From Bacteroidales bacterium (lineage in GTDB: Bacteria; Bacteroidota; Bacteroidia; Bacteroidales; UBA932), in contig JAFVQD010000022.1 in NCBI GenBank assembly GCA_017504965.1, positions 48,511 to 112,510 on the forward strand: a stretch of 64,000 bases of DNA, given 5' to 3'. This document shows, piece by piece, positions 1-9,300 of this stretch. Each line of letters opens with the position of its first letter. Within the stretch, counting starts at the first letter, position 1. The notes below the pieces were generated by a model. That model was given only the letters and a program-made list of their open reading frames with translations. It made no database searches and was not told the DNA's origin. The translations under genes were made by a program, and so were the position numbers.

Positions 1-2029
1 TTGCCTTCTTTCTGGCTTGGATCATCTCGTGTACATATACCCTCAACGACTCTATATATCCAGATATCTTCTCTATCATCTTCAACTGCTGTCCACACAT
101 ACTCTTGTAGGTCTCCTCCCCATAAAGCTCTTTGATCCCCCTCACATTCTCTATAAGTGTATTCTGGAATTTGATAGCTGTAGGGATCACGTGGTTGATC
201 ACCAGATCACCCAGAACCCTTGCCTCGATCTGAAGTTTCTTCGTATAGGTCTCATTCATCACCTCGTATCTCGCCTCCACCTCTCTTGGAGACAGCACCT
301 TCATACTCTCAAAAAGTTCTATGGACTTGGCATCGAGGAACGCTTTATAGGCGGATGGAACACTCTCAAGCCCTTTGAGTCCCCTGCGGGCAGCCTCCTG
401 CCTCCATTCATCACTGTATCCGTTCCCCTCAAATCTGATATTCTTGGACTCTATGATAAATTGCCTTATAACCTTCAAGATAGCCTCATTCTTCTCCACT
501 CCGGCAGCCATATGGCCATCTACCAGCTCTCTGAAACGGAAAAGCTGCTGCGCAATGGCTGCGTTCAGCACATATGCCGCGGATGCCACATTGACCGAAG
601 AGCCCACGGCCCTGAACTCAAACCTGTTGCCGGTAAATGCAAATGGAGAGGTCCTGTTCCTGTCGGTATTGTCTGGCAGAATCTCCGGTATTTTCTTCGC
701 AATATCCAAAGCGGCAGACCTATCATCGAAGAAATCTGCAGTATTCTCCATATTTTCAATGGAGTTCATCAGCTTGTCCAGGGTGCTGCCGATAAATACC
801 GACATCACTGCCGGTGGAGCCTCGTGCCCGCCGAGACGGTGGGAGTTATTGAGCGAAGCGATACTTGCCATCAACAGGTGATGGTGCTCATATGCAGCTC
901 TGATGATCGATGTGAAGAAGCTGAGGAACTGCAAGTTGGTCCCGGGGGTTTTCCCTGGGGAGAGGAGGTTCTTGCCGGTGTCGGTCACCACTGACCAGTT
1001 GCAGTGTTTGCCCGAGCCATTGACCCCGTCGAAAGGCTTTTCGTGGAAAAGGACCTCCAGATGGTGCTTATGGGCAATTTTGCGCATCACAATCATCAGC
1101 TTCAGGTTATGGTCTATCGCCAGGTTCGCCTCGGAGTAGTAGGGTGCGCACTCATATTGGTTAGGGGCCACCTCATTATGGCGGGTCTTAAGGAGAATTC
1201 CCAGTTTGTATGCCTCAGTCTCAAAATCCTTCATAAATGCCATTACGCGTGATGGAATGGCACCGAAATAGTGATCTTCCAACTGCTGGTCCTTGGCAGC
1301 AGTATGCCCGATAAGTGTCCTGTTGCAGATCTGCAGATCGGGACGTGCCCTGAAGAGGGACTCATCCACCAGAAAATACTCCTGCTCGAGCCCCAGCATC
1401 ACATTTACCCTCCTGGCATCGCTGCCGAAAAGCTCCAGAACCCCCAGAGAGGCCTTCTCCACAGTCTGAAGGGACTTCAGATGGGGAATCTTCATATCAA
1501 GCGCCTCACCCATATAAGATACGAACACCGTAGGGATACAGAGGGTCTGGTCTATAATAAATGCAGGAGAGGTGGGATCCCAGGCAGTATAACCGCGGGC
1601 CTCAAAGGTATTGCGGAGCCCGCCACTTGGAAAACTTGATGCATCAGGCTCCTGCTGAACCAGGGCATCCCCCTTGAAATTTTCAAAAATATGCCCCTGA
1701 CTGTCGATATCGACAAACGCCTCGTGCTTCTCCGCAGTCGAATCTGTCAGAGGTGAAAACCAGTGAGTATAGTGGGTGGCCCCCATCTCCAATGCCCAAG
1801 CCTTCATACCGTCAGCCACCTCATCAGCGATGGCACGATCGATCTTCACCCCCTCACGGATAGAAGACATCACAGCCTCATAAGCCGTAGGGGTGAGATA
1901 CTTCTTCATCTTCCGGTCATCAAACACATTCTGTCCGAAGAATTCTGACACAGGTCTCTCCTCCACATAAAATCTCTCTGCGTGGTGGGCTGCAAACTCC
2001 TCTAAAGCGCTCCTTCTGAAAATACTCAT
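1..2029 (-). CDS. glnN: Type III glutamine synthetase, 3' end cut by the window edge
   Basis: ATP-dependent synthesis of glutamine from glutamate and ammonia; the main ammonia-assimilating enzyme type in Bacteroidetes. The frame is open from the ATG at 2027-2029 to the left edge (676 codons), so only the last few dozen residues of a roughly 700-730-residue family should be missing. Reading the complementary strand gives the N-terminus MSIFRRSALEEF and the family blocks GATHYTHWFSPLT, LGLEQEYFLVDE, TRHNEVAPNQYE, HEKPFDGVNGSGKH and NRTSPFAFTGNRFEFR, which carry the glutamate, ammonia and metal sites. It is divergent from dacB with 67 bp between the starts; a TAAATTTG core promoter lies at 2052-2059. 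The identification is secure; the C-terminus is unseen. Confidence 0.96.
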   Translation of the reverse strand, partial: MSIFRRSALEEFAAHHAERFYVEERPVSEFFGQNVFDDRKMKKYLTPTAYEAVMSSIREGVKIDRAIADEVADGMKAWALEMGATHYTHWFSPLTDSTAEKHEAFVDIDSQGHIFENFKGDALVQQEPDASSFPSGGLRNTFEARGYTAWDPTSPAFIIDQTLCIPTVFVSYMGEALDMKIPHLKSLQTVEKASLGVLELFGSDARRVNVMLGLEQEYFLVDESLFRARPDLQICNRTLIGHTAAKDQQLEDHYFGAIPSRVMAFMKDFETEAYKLGILLKTRHNEVAPNQYECAPYYSEANLAIDHNLKLMIVMRKIAHKHHLEVLFHEKPFDGVNGSGKHCNWSVVTDTGKNLLSPGKTPGTNLQFLSFFTSIIRAAYEHHHLLMASIASLNNSHRLGGHEAPPAVMSVFIGSTLDKLMNSIENMENTADFFDDRSAALDIAKKIPEILPDNTDRNRTSPFAFTGNRFEFRAVGSSVNVASAAYVLNAAIAQQLFRFRELVDGHMAAGVEKNEAILKVIRQFIIESKNIRFEGNGYSDEWRQEAARRGLKGLESVPSAYKAFLDAKSIELFESMKVLSPREVEARYEVMNETYTKKLQIEARVLGDLVINHVIPTAIKFQNTLIENVRGIKELYGEETYKSMCGQQLKMIEKISGYIESLRVYVHEMIQARKKA

Positions 2030-2051
2030 CTGAAAAAAGTTTTATATCGTG

Positions 2052-2070
2052 CAAATTTAATTTAATTTTG
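2052..2070. promoter_or_regulatory. Divergent TAnnTTTG core promoters for glnN and dacB
   Basis: On the minus strand TAAATTTG (2052-2059) points to glnN; on the plus strand TAATTTTG (2063-2070) points to dacB. Both match the Bacteroidetes -7 element TAnnTTTG. No good -33 TTTG is visible for either, so the assignment rests on the -7 boxes and on position. The two boxes are only 3 bp apart, so the two genes probably compete for polymerase. Confidence 0.6.
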
Positions 2071-2096
2071 TGGATAATTAGCATTTAATTAAACCT

Positions 2097-3554
2097 ATGA
2101 AGAAAATACTGATTTTAGCCCTTATGTTGGCACCGCTCGGCGGTATGGCCCAGAACAATAATGTTCAGAAATATGTAAAGAAAGTGCTTCAGAAAGACTC
2201 TCTCTTCCAGAATGCGATAGTGGGTATCTATGCTGAAGATGCCAAAGGCAAATGTGTGGCACAGTGGAATCCCGATCTCCCTATGCTCACCGCCTCTACT
2301 ATGAAAACCATCACCACCGGCTCTGCGCTACAGCTTCTCGGGAAAGATTTCCGTTTCGAGACCAAGATAGGATACAGCGGAGAGATTGTCGACACAGTCC
2401 TCAACGGAAACATCCACATCATAGGTGGAGGTGACCCCACACTCGGCTCTGACGCCCCACTTGCATACCCCATCGAAGAGATCTTTGCAGAGTGGAAAAA
2501 GGCTATCGACGATCTGGGGATCAAAGTGATCAATGGCTCCATCATCGCCGATGACAGATACCTCACCGACGAGATGATTCCTGACAGCTGGACTTGGGGC
2601 AATATCCCTGAGACATACGGCTGCGGTGCATCGGGTCTGTGCTTCGTGGAGAATACCCAGCAGTTTTTCCTCGCCCCAGGCGACTCACTCGGAAAACCTG
2701 CAGTCATCAAATCCACATACCCTGAGATCCCATGTCTCAATGTAAAAATCGAGATGACCACCGGTGAAGCCGGCTCAAGATACAGATCGTGGTACTACAC
2801 TCAGGATATCACCACCGACTCAGAACTTCACGGCAATCTCCCTATCGACAGGGCTGAAGCCACACCTACTTTCTCTACCAAGCACCCTCAACTCGGCTGT
2901 GCAAAAGAGTTTGAGAAATATCTGGTAAAGAATGGGATCGAGTGCCACACCACTATCGAAGATGCAAAACTTATGGAGTGCGTAGCTGAGGCTCAGGTAA
3001 TCGCCACCACATATTCACCTTCACTCATCGATATCATCTCGGAGACAAACCTTGTCAGCAACAATCTCTTCGCAGAGAACCTCCTCAAGACCATCGGAAA
3101 AGAGATTACCGGTGTCGGCAGCTACGACTCTGCCAGAGTGGCTGTAAACAGATTCTTCGAGAGCCAGGGGCTGTCCCTTGTGGGTTATACTCAGGATGAT
3201 GGCAGCGGTCTGTCAAGAGAAAACTACGTATCTCCAAGATTTTTCACCAAATATTACCAAATGATGATGAAAAGTGATACATTTGCAGAGTATTTGGAGA
3301 GTTTCCCTCAGCCGGGTGAAGACAGAGGTACATTGAAGAGGGTATTGAAAGATGAACCCACAGAGGTCAAAGAGCGTATTTATGCGAAGAGCGGCTCCCT
3401 ATCTTGTGTAAAATGTTATGCAGGATATGTTATCAGCGCTCAAGGTCCCATCAGATTTGCTATCTTGGTAAACAACGGCTCCACATCTAAGATGCAATCA
3501 CAGATTGAAGGTTTTATGAAAGAACTATCCGTATATGCGGGTAAAAAGAAATAA
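2097..3554 (+). CDS. dacB: D-alanyl-D-alanine carboxypeptidase/endopeptidase (PBP4, DacB type)
   Basis: Periplasmic penicillin-binding protein that trims or cleaves peptidoglycan cross-links. 485 residues with a signal peptide ending near GGMAQ (residue 19). The three active-site motifs of the PBP4 (S13) family are visible: SxxK as STMK at residues 67-70, SxN as SNN in LVSNNLFAENLL, and KSG in YAKSGSLS near the C-terminus. The long domain inserted between the first two motifs is typical of class C PBPs. It has its own promoter (TAATTTTG at 2063-2070). The aminotransferase starts 25 bp downstream on the same strand and may be co-transcribed. Confidence 0.93.
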   Translation: MKKILILALMLAPLGGMAQNNNVQKYVKKVLQKDSLFQNAIVGIYAEDAKGKCVAQWNPDLPMLTASTMKTITTGSALQLLGKDFRFETKIGYSGEIVDTVLNGNIHIIGGGDPTLGSDAPLAYPIEEIFAEWKKAIDDLGIKVINGSIIADDRYLTDEMIPDSWTWGNIPETYGCGASGLCFVENTQQFFLAPGDSLGKPAVIKSTYPEIPCLNVKIEMTTGEAGSRYRSWYYTQDITTDSELHGNLPIDRAEATPTFSTKHPQLGCAKEFEKYLVKNGIECHTTIEDAKLMECVAEAQVIATTYSPSLIDIISETNLVSNNLFAENLLKTIGKEITGVGSYDSARVAVNRFFESQGLSLVGYTQDDGSGLSRENYVSPRFFTKYYQMMMKSDTFAEYLESFPQPGEDRGTLKRVLKDEPTEVKERIYAKSGSLSCVKCYAGYVISAQGPIRFAILVNNGSTSKMQSQIEGFMKELSVYAGKKK

Positions 3555-3579
3555 CACAATTTTTTAATTAAATATCGAA

Positions 3580-4779
3580 ATGCTTACACTATCTAAAAAG
3601 GCACAGAAGATGCCTGCTTCTCCTATCAGAAAGCTTGTTCCTTATGCTGACGAAGCTAAGAAACGCGGTACAAAAGTTTATCACCTTAACATCGGCCAGC
3701 CTGATATCATCTCTCCTGACCAGGCACTTGACGCAGTTAAGATGAACAAACTTACATTGGTAGAATACCCTAACTCTGCAGGTATCGAGTCTTACAGAAA
3801 AGGTCTTGCAAAATATTACCAAGGTATCGGTATCAACGTTGAATACACCGACATCAACATCACCACCGGTGGTAGCGAAGCTCTTCAGATCGCTCTTGCT
3901 GTCACTTGTGACCCTGATGATGAGGTTATCGTAATGGAGCCTTTCTACACCAACTATAACTCATTCGCTCTTCAGAATGATGTAAAATTGGTTCCTATCA
4001 CTACTACTATTGACACCGGTTTTGCTCTTCCTTCAGTAGAAGAATTCGAGAAGAAGATTACCCCTAAGACCAAAGGTATCATCCTTTGTAACCCTGCTAA
4101 CCCTACAGGTGTACTTTATCCGAAGGAGTCTATCGAGAAACTTGGTGAAGTGGCTAAGAAACACGGCCTTTATATCTACTCTGATGAGGTATATCGTGAA
4201 TTCTGCTATACCGAGGAGCCTCACTACTCTTGTATGCACCTACCTGGTCTTGAGGAGAACGTTATCCTTATCGACTCAGTATCGAAGAGATACTCTCTTT
4301 GCGGTGTAAGAATCGGCTGCATCGTATCTAAGAATAAAGATGTGATGAAAGGCGTTCTTAAATTTGCTCAGGCTCGTCTTTGCTCACCTGCATACGGTCA
4401 GATCGCTTCAGAAGGTGCACTTAGCACTCCTCAATCATATTTCGATATGGTTAAGAAAGAGTATATGCACAGAAGAGATGTTATGCTCGAGGCCCTTAAC
4501 AAAATGGAAGGTGTTAAATGTCCTAACCCTAAAGGTGCTTTCTACGCTGTAGTTGAGCTTCCTGTGGACAACGCTGACAAATTTGCACAGTGGCTGCTTG
4601 AAGAGTTCTCATACGAAGGACAGACTGTAATGGTAGCTCCAGCTGAAGGTTTCTACGCTACCCCAGGTATGGGTGTAAATCAAGTTCGTATCGCATACGT
4701 TCTTAAAGAGGAAGACCTTGTAGCTGCTATGAAATGTCTTGAGGTAGCTCTTAAACAATATCCAGGCAGAACTATCTAA
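3580..4779 (+). CDS. Pyridoxal-phosphate aminotransferase, class I/II (aspartate aminotransferase-like)
   Basis: PLP-dependent amino-group transfer; the substrate cannot be read from sequence, although aspartate or aromatic amino acids are usual for this subgroup. 399 residues. Fold type I features: the substrate/PLP loop NPANPTG (171-177), the SDEVYREF block (201-208), and the Schiff-base lysine K236 in DSVSKRYSLCG, followed by the phosphate-binding arginine in GVRIGC. Codon use leans to T-ending codons (gct, ctt, ggt), unlike dacB, which suggests high expression. No promoter was seen in the 25-bp gap after dacB; an intrinsic terminator follows at 4803. Confidence 0.9.
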   Translation: MLTLSKKAQKMPASPIRKLVPYADEAKKRGTKVYHLNIGQPDIISPDQALDAVKMNKLTLVEYPNSAGIESYRKGLAKYYQGIGINVEYTDINITTGGSEALQIALAVTCDPDDEVIVMEPFYTNYNSFALQNDVKLVPITTTIDTGFALPSVEEFEKKITPKTKGIILCNPANPTGVLYPKESIEKLGEVAKKHGLYIYSDEVYREFCYTEEPHYSCMHLPGLEENVILIDSVSKRYSLCGVRIGCIVSKNKDVMKGVLKFAQARLCSPAYGQIASEGALSTPQSYFDMVKKEYMHRRDVMLEALNKMEGVKCPNPKGAFYAVVELPVDNADKFAQWLLEEFSYEGQTVMVAPAEGFYATPGMGVNQVRIAYVLKEEDLVAAMKCLEVALKQYPGRTI

Positions 4780-4802
4780 TCTGCAGGGCTAAATAAACCA
4801 AC

Positions 4803-4836
4803 AAGCCCGACGAAAAAATTCGCCGGGCTTTTTTTT
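4803..4836 (+). terminator. Intrinsic terminator after the aminotransferase
   Basis: Arm AAGCCCG (4803-4809) pairs with CGGGCTT (4824-4830), extended by CG/CG inside, with an A-rich loop and a run of eight T at 4829-4836. The ATG of the next gene begins only 3 bp after the T run (see findings). Confidence 0.85.
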
Positions 4837-4839
4837 CCT

Positions 4840-5436
4840 ATGAAACGTACCATATCAATCATACTATTGGCACTCATCTCACTGGGTGCATCAGCACAGA
4901 CAGAAAAGAAAAAGGGATTTCAGGGATATGATGGAGGAATGATGCTCCATATGGGATATCTCCACGGCAATATCGGCACTATCGGATACCAGGCAAAAGG
5001 GATCACCAAAGGTATCGGAGGTGCCATAAGATTTCACTTCGGCGAACATTTCAGATTCGGCACAGAGGGATACACTTCAGGGATGGAGCAGCTGGACAAC
5101 GGCAGCTACATCGACACATTCTGGGCAGGCCTTATGGGGGACTTTTTCTGGGAAGTGGGGAGATTTATGCCATACGCAGGTCTTACTGTCGGGGGAGGCT
5201 CTATGACCAGTTTTCTTATGATGGAAGGTGACAAAGGTGACTGGCACCCTGAAGAGAAAACCATCTTCAACAAAACAGGCTTCGTGGCGATCAACCCTTA
5301 CATCGGCTGCGACTACATCGTCAGCAAGGCCTTCCACCTCACACTAAAACTCGACTTCTTACAAGGCTTGAGCCGACAGGATCTGTATCTCCCTACCGGC
5401 CCAAGACTATATTTAGGATTTATATTTTTCCACTAA
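4840..5436 (+). CDS. Secreted outer-membrane beta-barrel-like protein, function unknown
   Basis: 198 residues. Signal peptide MKRTISIILLALISLGASAQ, then alternating glycine/aromatic strands (FHFGEHFRFGTEGY, MPYAGLTVGGGSM, INPYIGCDYIVS) and a C-terminus ending in aromatics (YLGFIFFH), as in small outer-membrane barrels. I do not recognise a named family. The start is fixed by the signal peptide, yet it lies 3 bp beyond a terminator T run and no promoter is visible between 4780 and 4840. The last four bases overlap the convergent purD end. Confidence 0.7.
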   Translation: MKRTISIILLALISLGASAQTEKKKGFQGYDGGMMLHMGYLHGNIGTIGYQAKGITKGIGGAIRFHFGEHFRFGTEGYTSGMEQLDNGSYIDTFWAGLMGDFFWEVGRFMPYAGLTVGGGSMTSFLMMEGDKGDWHPEEKTIFNKTGFVAINPYIGCDYIVSKAFHLTLKLDFLQGLSRQDLYLPTGPRLYLGFIFFH

Positions 5437-6722
5437 AGGTATTTCATTACATCCAGACCGATATCTCCACGGAAATATTTGTCTGTATAGGAGATTTTTG
5501 CCACTTCGCCGTAGAGTTTCTCTCTGGTCTGAGGGATATTCTCTCCAAGGGCTGTCACAGCCAGCACACGACCACCGGAAGTGACCACTTTACCCTCCTT
5601 GTCAGATGTGCCGGCGTGGAATACTATTGCATCCTTCACATCCTCAAGACCGGAGATCTCATACCCCTTGGCATACCCCTCAGGGTATCCTCCAGACACC
5701 TGCACACAGGTAAGGGCACACTTGGGTGAGTAGACTATCTTTTCTGAAGCAAGCTCCCCTTTGGCTGCAGCTGCCAGATGTCCCAGAAAATCGCTGTCGA
5801 TACGGGTCATCACAGCCTCTGTCTCAGGATCTCCCATCCTCACGTTATACTCTATCACATATGGATCCCCATCACAATTCATAAGTCCGATAAAGATGAA
5901 ACCACAATATCTGGCACCTATCTCAGCAAGTCCCTTGATGGTAGGCTTCACGATCCTCTCCTCCACTTTGGACTTGAACTCCTCAGTATAGAATGGGACA
6001 GGAGAAACCGCTCCCATACCCCCTGTATTCAGACCTTTATCCCCTTCACCGATCCTCTTGTAGTCCTTAGCCTCCGGCAGCAAAAGATAATCCTTACCAT
6101 CTGTAAGGACGAAGCAGGATGCCTCTATACCTTTAAGGAACTGCTCTATAACCACAGTATTTCCTGCATCACCGAACTTTCCGCTGAACATCTCGTCCAA
6201 AGCTGCCACAGCCTCATCCAGATCATCTATAATGAGAACACCCTTACCGGCAGCCAGGCCATCCGCTTTCAGCACATAAGGGGGTGTAAGACCCTTCATA
6301 AACTCAAGAGCCTTAGCCTCATCACCCTTGCCGAAAGATTGGTAACGTGCTGTAGGGACCCCATTTTTCACCATAAACTCCTTGGCAAAATCCTTAGAAC
6401 CTTCAAGGGTGGCGCCCAACTTGTCGGGACCTATGAACATCACCCCTTTCAGCTGCTCATCTGCTGCGAAGAGATCACAAATACCTTTTACCAGCGGCTC
6501 TTCGGGACCCACTACCACCATATCTATCTTATTCTGCAGCACCACCTCTTTCACTTTAGCGAAATCTGTAGCACTTCCAGCTATATTTTCCGCTATGGCG
6601 GCAGTACCGGGGTTACCTGGCATACAGAACAATTTGCCGAGTCTTTCACTTTGGGCTATTTTCCAAGATAGGGCGTGTTCACGGCCACCTGAGCCAAGAA
6701 CCAGAACATTGATATTTGTCAT
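5433..6722 (-). CDS. purD: Phosphoribosylamine-glycine ligase
   Basis: Second step of purine synthesis: joins 5-phosphoribosylamine and glycine using ATP to give GAR. 429 residues, normal family length. N-terminal block VLGSGGREHALSWKI, ATP-grasp core with LKADGLAAGKGV, the PurD signature region around GFIFIGLMN and YNVRMGDPETE. Its start overlaps the stop of the upstream deacetylase gene by 4 bp (ATGA), so the two are translationally coupled. The 3' end overlaps the convergent 4840 gene by 4 bp and there is no room for a separate terminator. Confidence 0.97.
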   Translation of the reverse strand: MTNINVLVLGSGGREHALSWKIAQSERLGKLFCMPGNPGTAAIAENIAGSATDFAKVKEVVLQNKIDMVVVGPEEPLVKGICDLFAADEQLKGVMFIGPDKLGATLEGSKDFAKEFMVKNGVPTARYQSFGKGDEAKALEFMKGLTPPYVLKADGLAAGKGVLIIDDLDEAVAALDEMFSGKFGDAGNTVVIEQFLKGIEASCFVLTDGKDYLLLPEAKDYKRIGEGDKGLNTGGMGAVSPVPFYTEEFKSKVEERIVKPTIKGLAEIGARYCGFIFIGLMNCDGDPYVIEYNVRMGDPETEAVMTRIDSDFLGHLAAAAKGELASEKIVYSPKCALTCVQVSGGYPEGYAKGYEISGLEDVKDAIVFHAGTSDKEGKVVTSGGRVLAVTALGENIPQTREKLYGEVAKISYTDKYFRGDIGLDVMKYL

Positions 6723-7330
6723 AATATTATAGATTTACATTTTAAATTCTTCTTATACACTTCGTCCAGAACCCAGGGGAGCGCACTCTCCACCCTTCCG
6801 AAACACTTCACAGAGTCGTGCATCACCGCTATCTCCCCCGATCCGATATGGGGAATCACATTCATCGCGCACTCTCTGGGGGTGAGTGACCGGTTATAAT
6901 CCCTGGCCAGAATGCTCCACATCACATTGTGGTACTTCTCGCTGAGCATCCTCTCCTGCAGTCTGGTAATTCTGAAATAAGGGGGTCTGAACATATTCGA
7001 ATCTATCAGATCTGCAGCGGTATCCACATCCACCACATAGTCTGTAGCCCCCATACTCCACCCCTTCTGATGACTGTAGGTATGGTTACCCACAGCGTGC
7101 CCCCTACCCAAAATCTCCCGATAGATATCGGGATACATATCCACATTCTTTCCCAGGCAGAAGAAGGTAGCCTTCGCCCCATATTCATCCAGTCTGTCCA
7201 GAACCCAAGGGGTCACATCGGGTGTCGGACCATCATCGAAAGTGAGAAAAAAACTCTCTCCATCTGAAGGGAATCTCCAGATAAAGGAAGGATATATCAT
7301 TTTCAGTAAGGCCGGGGGTCTAAACAGCAT
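6719..7330 (-). CDS. Polysaccharide deacetylase (NodB homology domain)
   Basis: Metal-dependent removal of N- or O-acetyl groups from a polysaccharide or peptidoglycan; the target is not predictable. 203 residues, almost entirely the NodB domain: LTFDDGPTPD (catalytic Asp and metal Asp), HTYSH (metal histidines), FRPPYF (groove arginine) and a C-terminal IAVMHDS block. No clear signal peptide; the N-terminus LLKMIYPSFIWRF is hydrophobic and could anchor it. First gene of a two-gene unit with purD, an unusual pairing of functions. A minus-strand TATTTTTG box lies at 7351-7358. Confidence 0.9.
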   Translation of the reverse strand: MLFRPPALLKMIYPSFIWRFPSDGESFFLTFDDGPTPDVTPWVLDRLDEYGAKATFFCLGKNVDMYPDIYREILGRGHAVGNHTYSHQKGWSMGATDYVVDVDTAADLIDSNMFRPPYFRITRLQERMLSEKYHNVMWSILARDYNRSLTPRECAMNVIPHIGSGEIAVMHDSVKCFGRVESALPWVLDEVYKKNLKCKSIIL

Positions 7331-7346
7331 TTCTCACACTTTGTAA

Positions 7347-7378
7347 TTGGCAAAAATACGAATAAAAAATTAACTTTG
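7347..7378 (+). promoter_or_regulatory. Bacteroidetes-type promoter for the DUF4296 operon
   Basis: TTG at 7347-7349, 21 bp spacer, then TAACTTTG (7371-7378), matching the -33/-7 arrangement. Transcription would begin about 7384, which rules out an in-frame ATG at 7376 as the start and supports the ATG at 7400. The deacetylase promoter box TATTTTTG (minus strand, 7351-7358) lies inside this element, so the two promoters overlap. Confidence 0.7.
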
Positions 7379-7399
7379 CACCTGACAACTACGCATCAG

Positions 7400-8131
7400 A
7401 TGAAAAGAGCAGTATATATATTCATTTTACTGGCTATAGGGCTCACCTCCTGTAAGCCCCGCCATCTCATTCCAGTGGATGATATGGCCGATATATACTT
7501 CGATTTCTATCTGGCAGACAGATACTTGGAGGCTACAGACAAACACGAGCTGGGAGACAGTGTGAAGATATACATCCCCATCATAGAGGATCACGGATAC
7601 AAGTTTGAAGATTACCAGGCTACCATCGGATACTACCTTCACAAGCCGGAGGTCCTCACCAAGATATTCGACAAGACAGAGAAAAAGCTGGTGGCACACA
7701 AGGAGCGCCTCTCTGCCCTGATAGCCAAAGAGGAGAACTTCCACAAAAAGTGGAAACTTTTAGACTCGCTTGAGATATATGGCGACACATCTGTAACAGG
7801 CAATGGATACTACAGGGCCCTCAGGCTTCTGTTCTTCAAGGCCGACACCCCGAAAGTGACCTCACCCGTCATCGATTCGGCGATTCTCCGCCATATCTAC
7901 TCCCCTTACTTCCTGTATGACTCGCTGCCGGCGCTGTATGATGAGGTAAAATTCATCGAACTGCCCCTGTCATCAGTAGACACATTACAGGCCAAAGCCA
8001 AGAGGGTAAAACCTCAATTTGACAAACTTGAACCTTTAAAAGAAGAGGAGCTTAAAGAGGCCAGATCTGAACAAAGGATAAACAAATTTCATAAAGCCAA
8101 ATTCGATGACAAAAAGGAGAATTTCCGCTAA
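7400..8131 (+). CDS. DUF4296 lipoprotein
   Basis: 243 residues. The lipoprotein signal MKRAVYIFILLAIGLTSC ends at the acylated cysteine. The block LIPVDDMADIYFDFYLADRY right after it is the hallmark of DUF4296, a Bacteroidetes-only family of unknown function. The rest is charged and probably helical, with a lysine/glutamate-rich tail. The ATG at 7400 is chosen because an upstream ATG (7376) lies within the -7 promoter box. The 3' end overlaps the amidohydrolase by 26 bp. First gene of the 7.4-11.9-kb run. Confidence 0.85.
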   Translation: MKRAVYIFILLAIGLTSCKPRHLIPVDDMADIYFDFYLADRYLEATDKHELGDSVKIYIPIIEDHGYKFEDYQATIGYYLHKPEVLTKIFDKTEKKLVAHKERLSALIAKEENFHKKWKLLDSLEIYGDTSVTGNGYYRALRLLFFKADTPKVTSPVIDSAILRHIYSPYFLYDSLPALYDEVKFIELPLSSVDTLQAKAKRVKPQFDKLEPLKEEELKEARSEQRINKFHKAKFDDKKENFR

Positions 8132-9299
8132 TTACGTCTTCCCGGTCACAGGGGAGCCGATTAAAAACGGATACGTCGATTTCGACGAAAACGGAAAAAT
8201 TCTGGAGATAGGGGCGCTTGAAGGGGAGACAGAAAGTACAGAGTTCTACAATGGTATTCTCTGCCCAGGCTTCACCAATGCCCACTGCCACATAGAGCTT
8301 TCACACCTGAAAGATAAATTCCAAGAGAAGACCGGAATGTCCGGCTTCATAAACCAGATTAATGCACTCAGAGACTCGGCACCTAAAGAGGAGCGGATTG
8401 CCCTGATTCAGGAGCAGTTTGACCGGATGTATGCAGAGGGTGTCACAGCTATGGCAGACATCTCGAACTGCGACGAAAGCTTCGATGCGAAGTGCCGCAC
8501 CAAGATGTACACCCGGACATTTCTCGAGGTGTTCGGTGCTTTTCCTGAAGAGGCAGAAGGTGTCATCAGCGACGTCAAGGCCCTCGAGGCCAAAGCTAGA
8601 TCGTTGGGTCTGGATGCCGCCCCCACCCCGCACTCACCATATACGATGAGCCCCAAACTGCTGCAGCTCTCATCTGCGGAGGGGCTTAAGGATGGATTTG
8701 TCTCATACCACAATCAGGAGTCCCAGGAGGAAGAGGATCTGCTGATCAGCGGGACAGGTGCCCTGGCTGAGAACTACCGCGGTCGCAATATGCCCACACC
8801 TCCTGTAACAGGCAAACCGGCATTGCTCTATTTTATAGATAACCTGAAACAGGTCCATCCGGAGCCATTTACCGAGAGCATTCTCCTTATCCACAACACT
8901 GCCACCAACGAAGAGTCGATAGATGCAGCCCTGGAGACATTTAAAAATGTCACCTGGGTCACCTGCCCCCTATCCAACATCTTCATCCACGACACCCTCG
9001 CACCATACGGACTGATGAGGAAGAAGGGGCTCAGGATCGCCATCGGGACCGACAGCCTCTCATCCAACCACATCCTCTCTATGGCAGAGGAGATCAAGTG
9101 TCTGCAGCAGCACCATCCCGAAATACCGTTGACAGAGATCCTGCAGTGGGCCTGCCTGAACGGCGCCATTGCCCTGGGCAAAGGGGATATTTTCGGCTCA
9201 TTCGAAGTGGGGAAATGTCCCGGTGCAGTGCTTATTGACCACATAGATTTCAAAAATTTCGCCTTGACACCAGAGAGCAAGGCACAAAGAATCGTTTAA
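8106..9299 (+). CDS. Amidohydrolase-superfamily deaminase
   Basis: 397 residues with the metal-dependent amidohydrolase pattern: HxH metal ligands in TNAHCHIELSH, a metal histidine in the VSYHNQESQEEE block, LIHNTA further on, and the metal aspartate in IGTDSLSSN. This subgroup includes S-adenosylhomocysteine, 5'-methylthioadenosine, chlorohydrolase-like and aminodeoxyfutalosine deaminases; I cannot choose among them. It starts inside the DUF4296 gene (26-bp overlap) and ends 1 bp before the radical SAM gene, so it is operonic. No other menaquinone gene is in the window to support the futalosine option. Confidence 0.85.
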   Translation: MTKRRISANYVFPVTGEPIKNGYVDFDENGKILEIGALEGETESTEFYNGILCPGFTNAHCHIELSHLKDKFQEKTGMSGFINQINALRDSAPKEERIALIQEQFDRMYAEGVTAMADISNCDESFDAKCRTKMYTRTFLEVFGAFPEEAEGVISDVKALEAKARSLGLDAAPTPHSPYTMSPKLLQLSSAEGLKDGFVSYHNQESQEEEDLLISGTGALAENYRGRNMPTPPVTGKPALLYFIDNLKQVHPEPFTESILLIHNTATNEESIDAALETFKNVTWVTCPLSNIFIHDTLAPYGLMRKKGLRIAIGTDSLSSNHILSMAEEIKCLQQHHPEIPLTEILQWACLNGAIALGKGDIFGSFEVGKCPGAVLIDHIDFKNFALTPESKAQRIV

Positions 9300-9300
9300 T

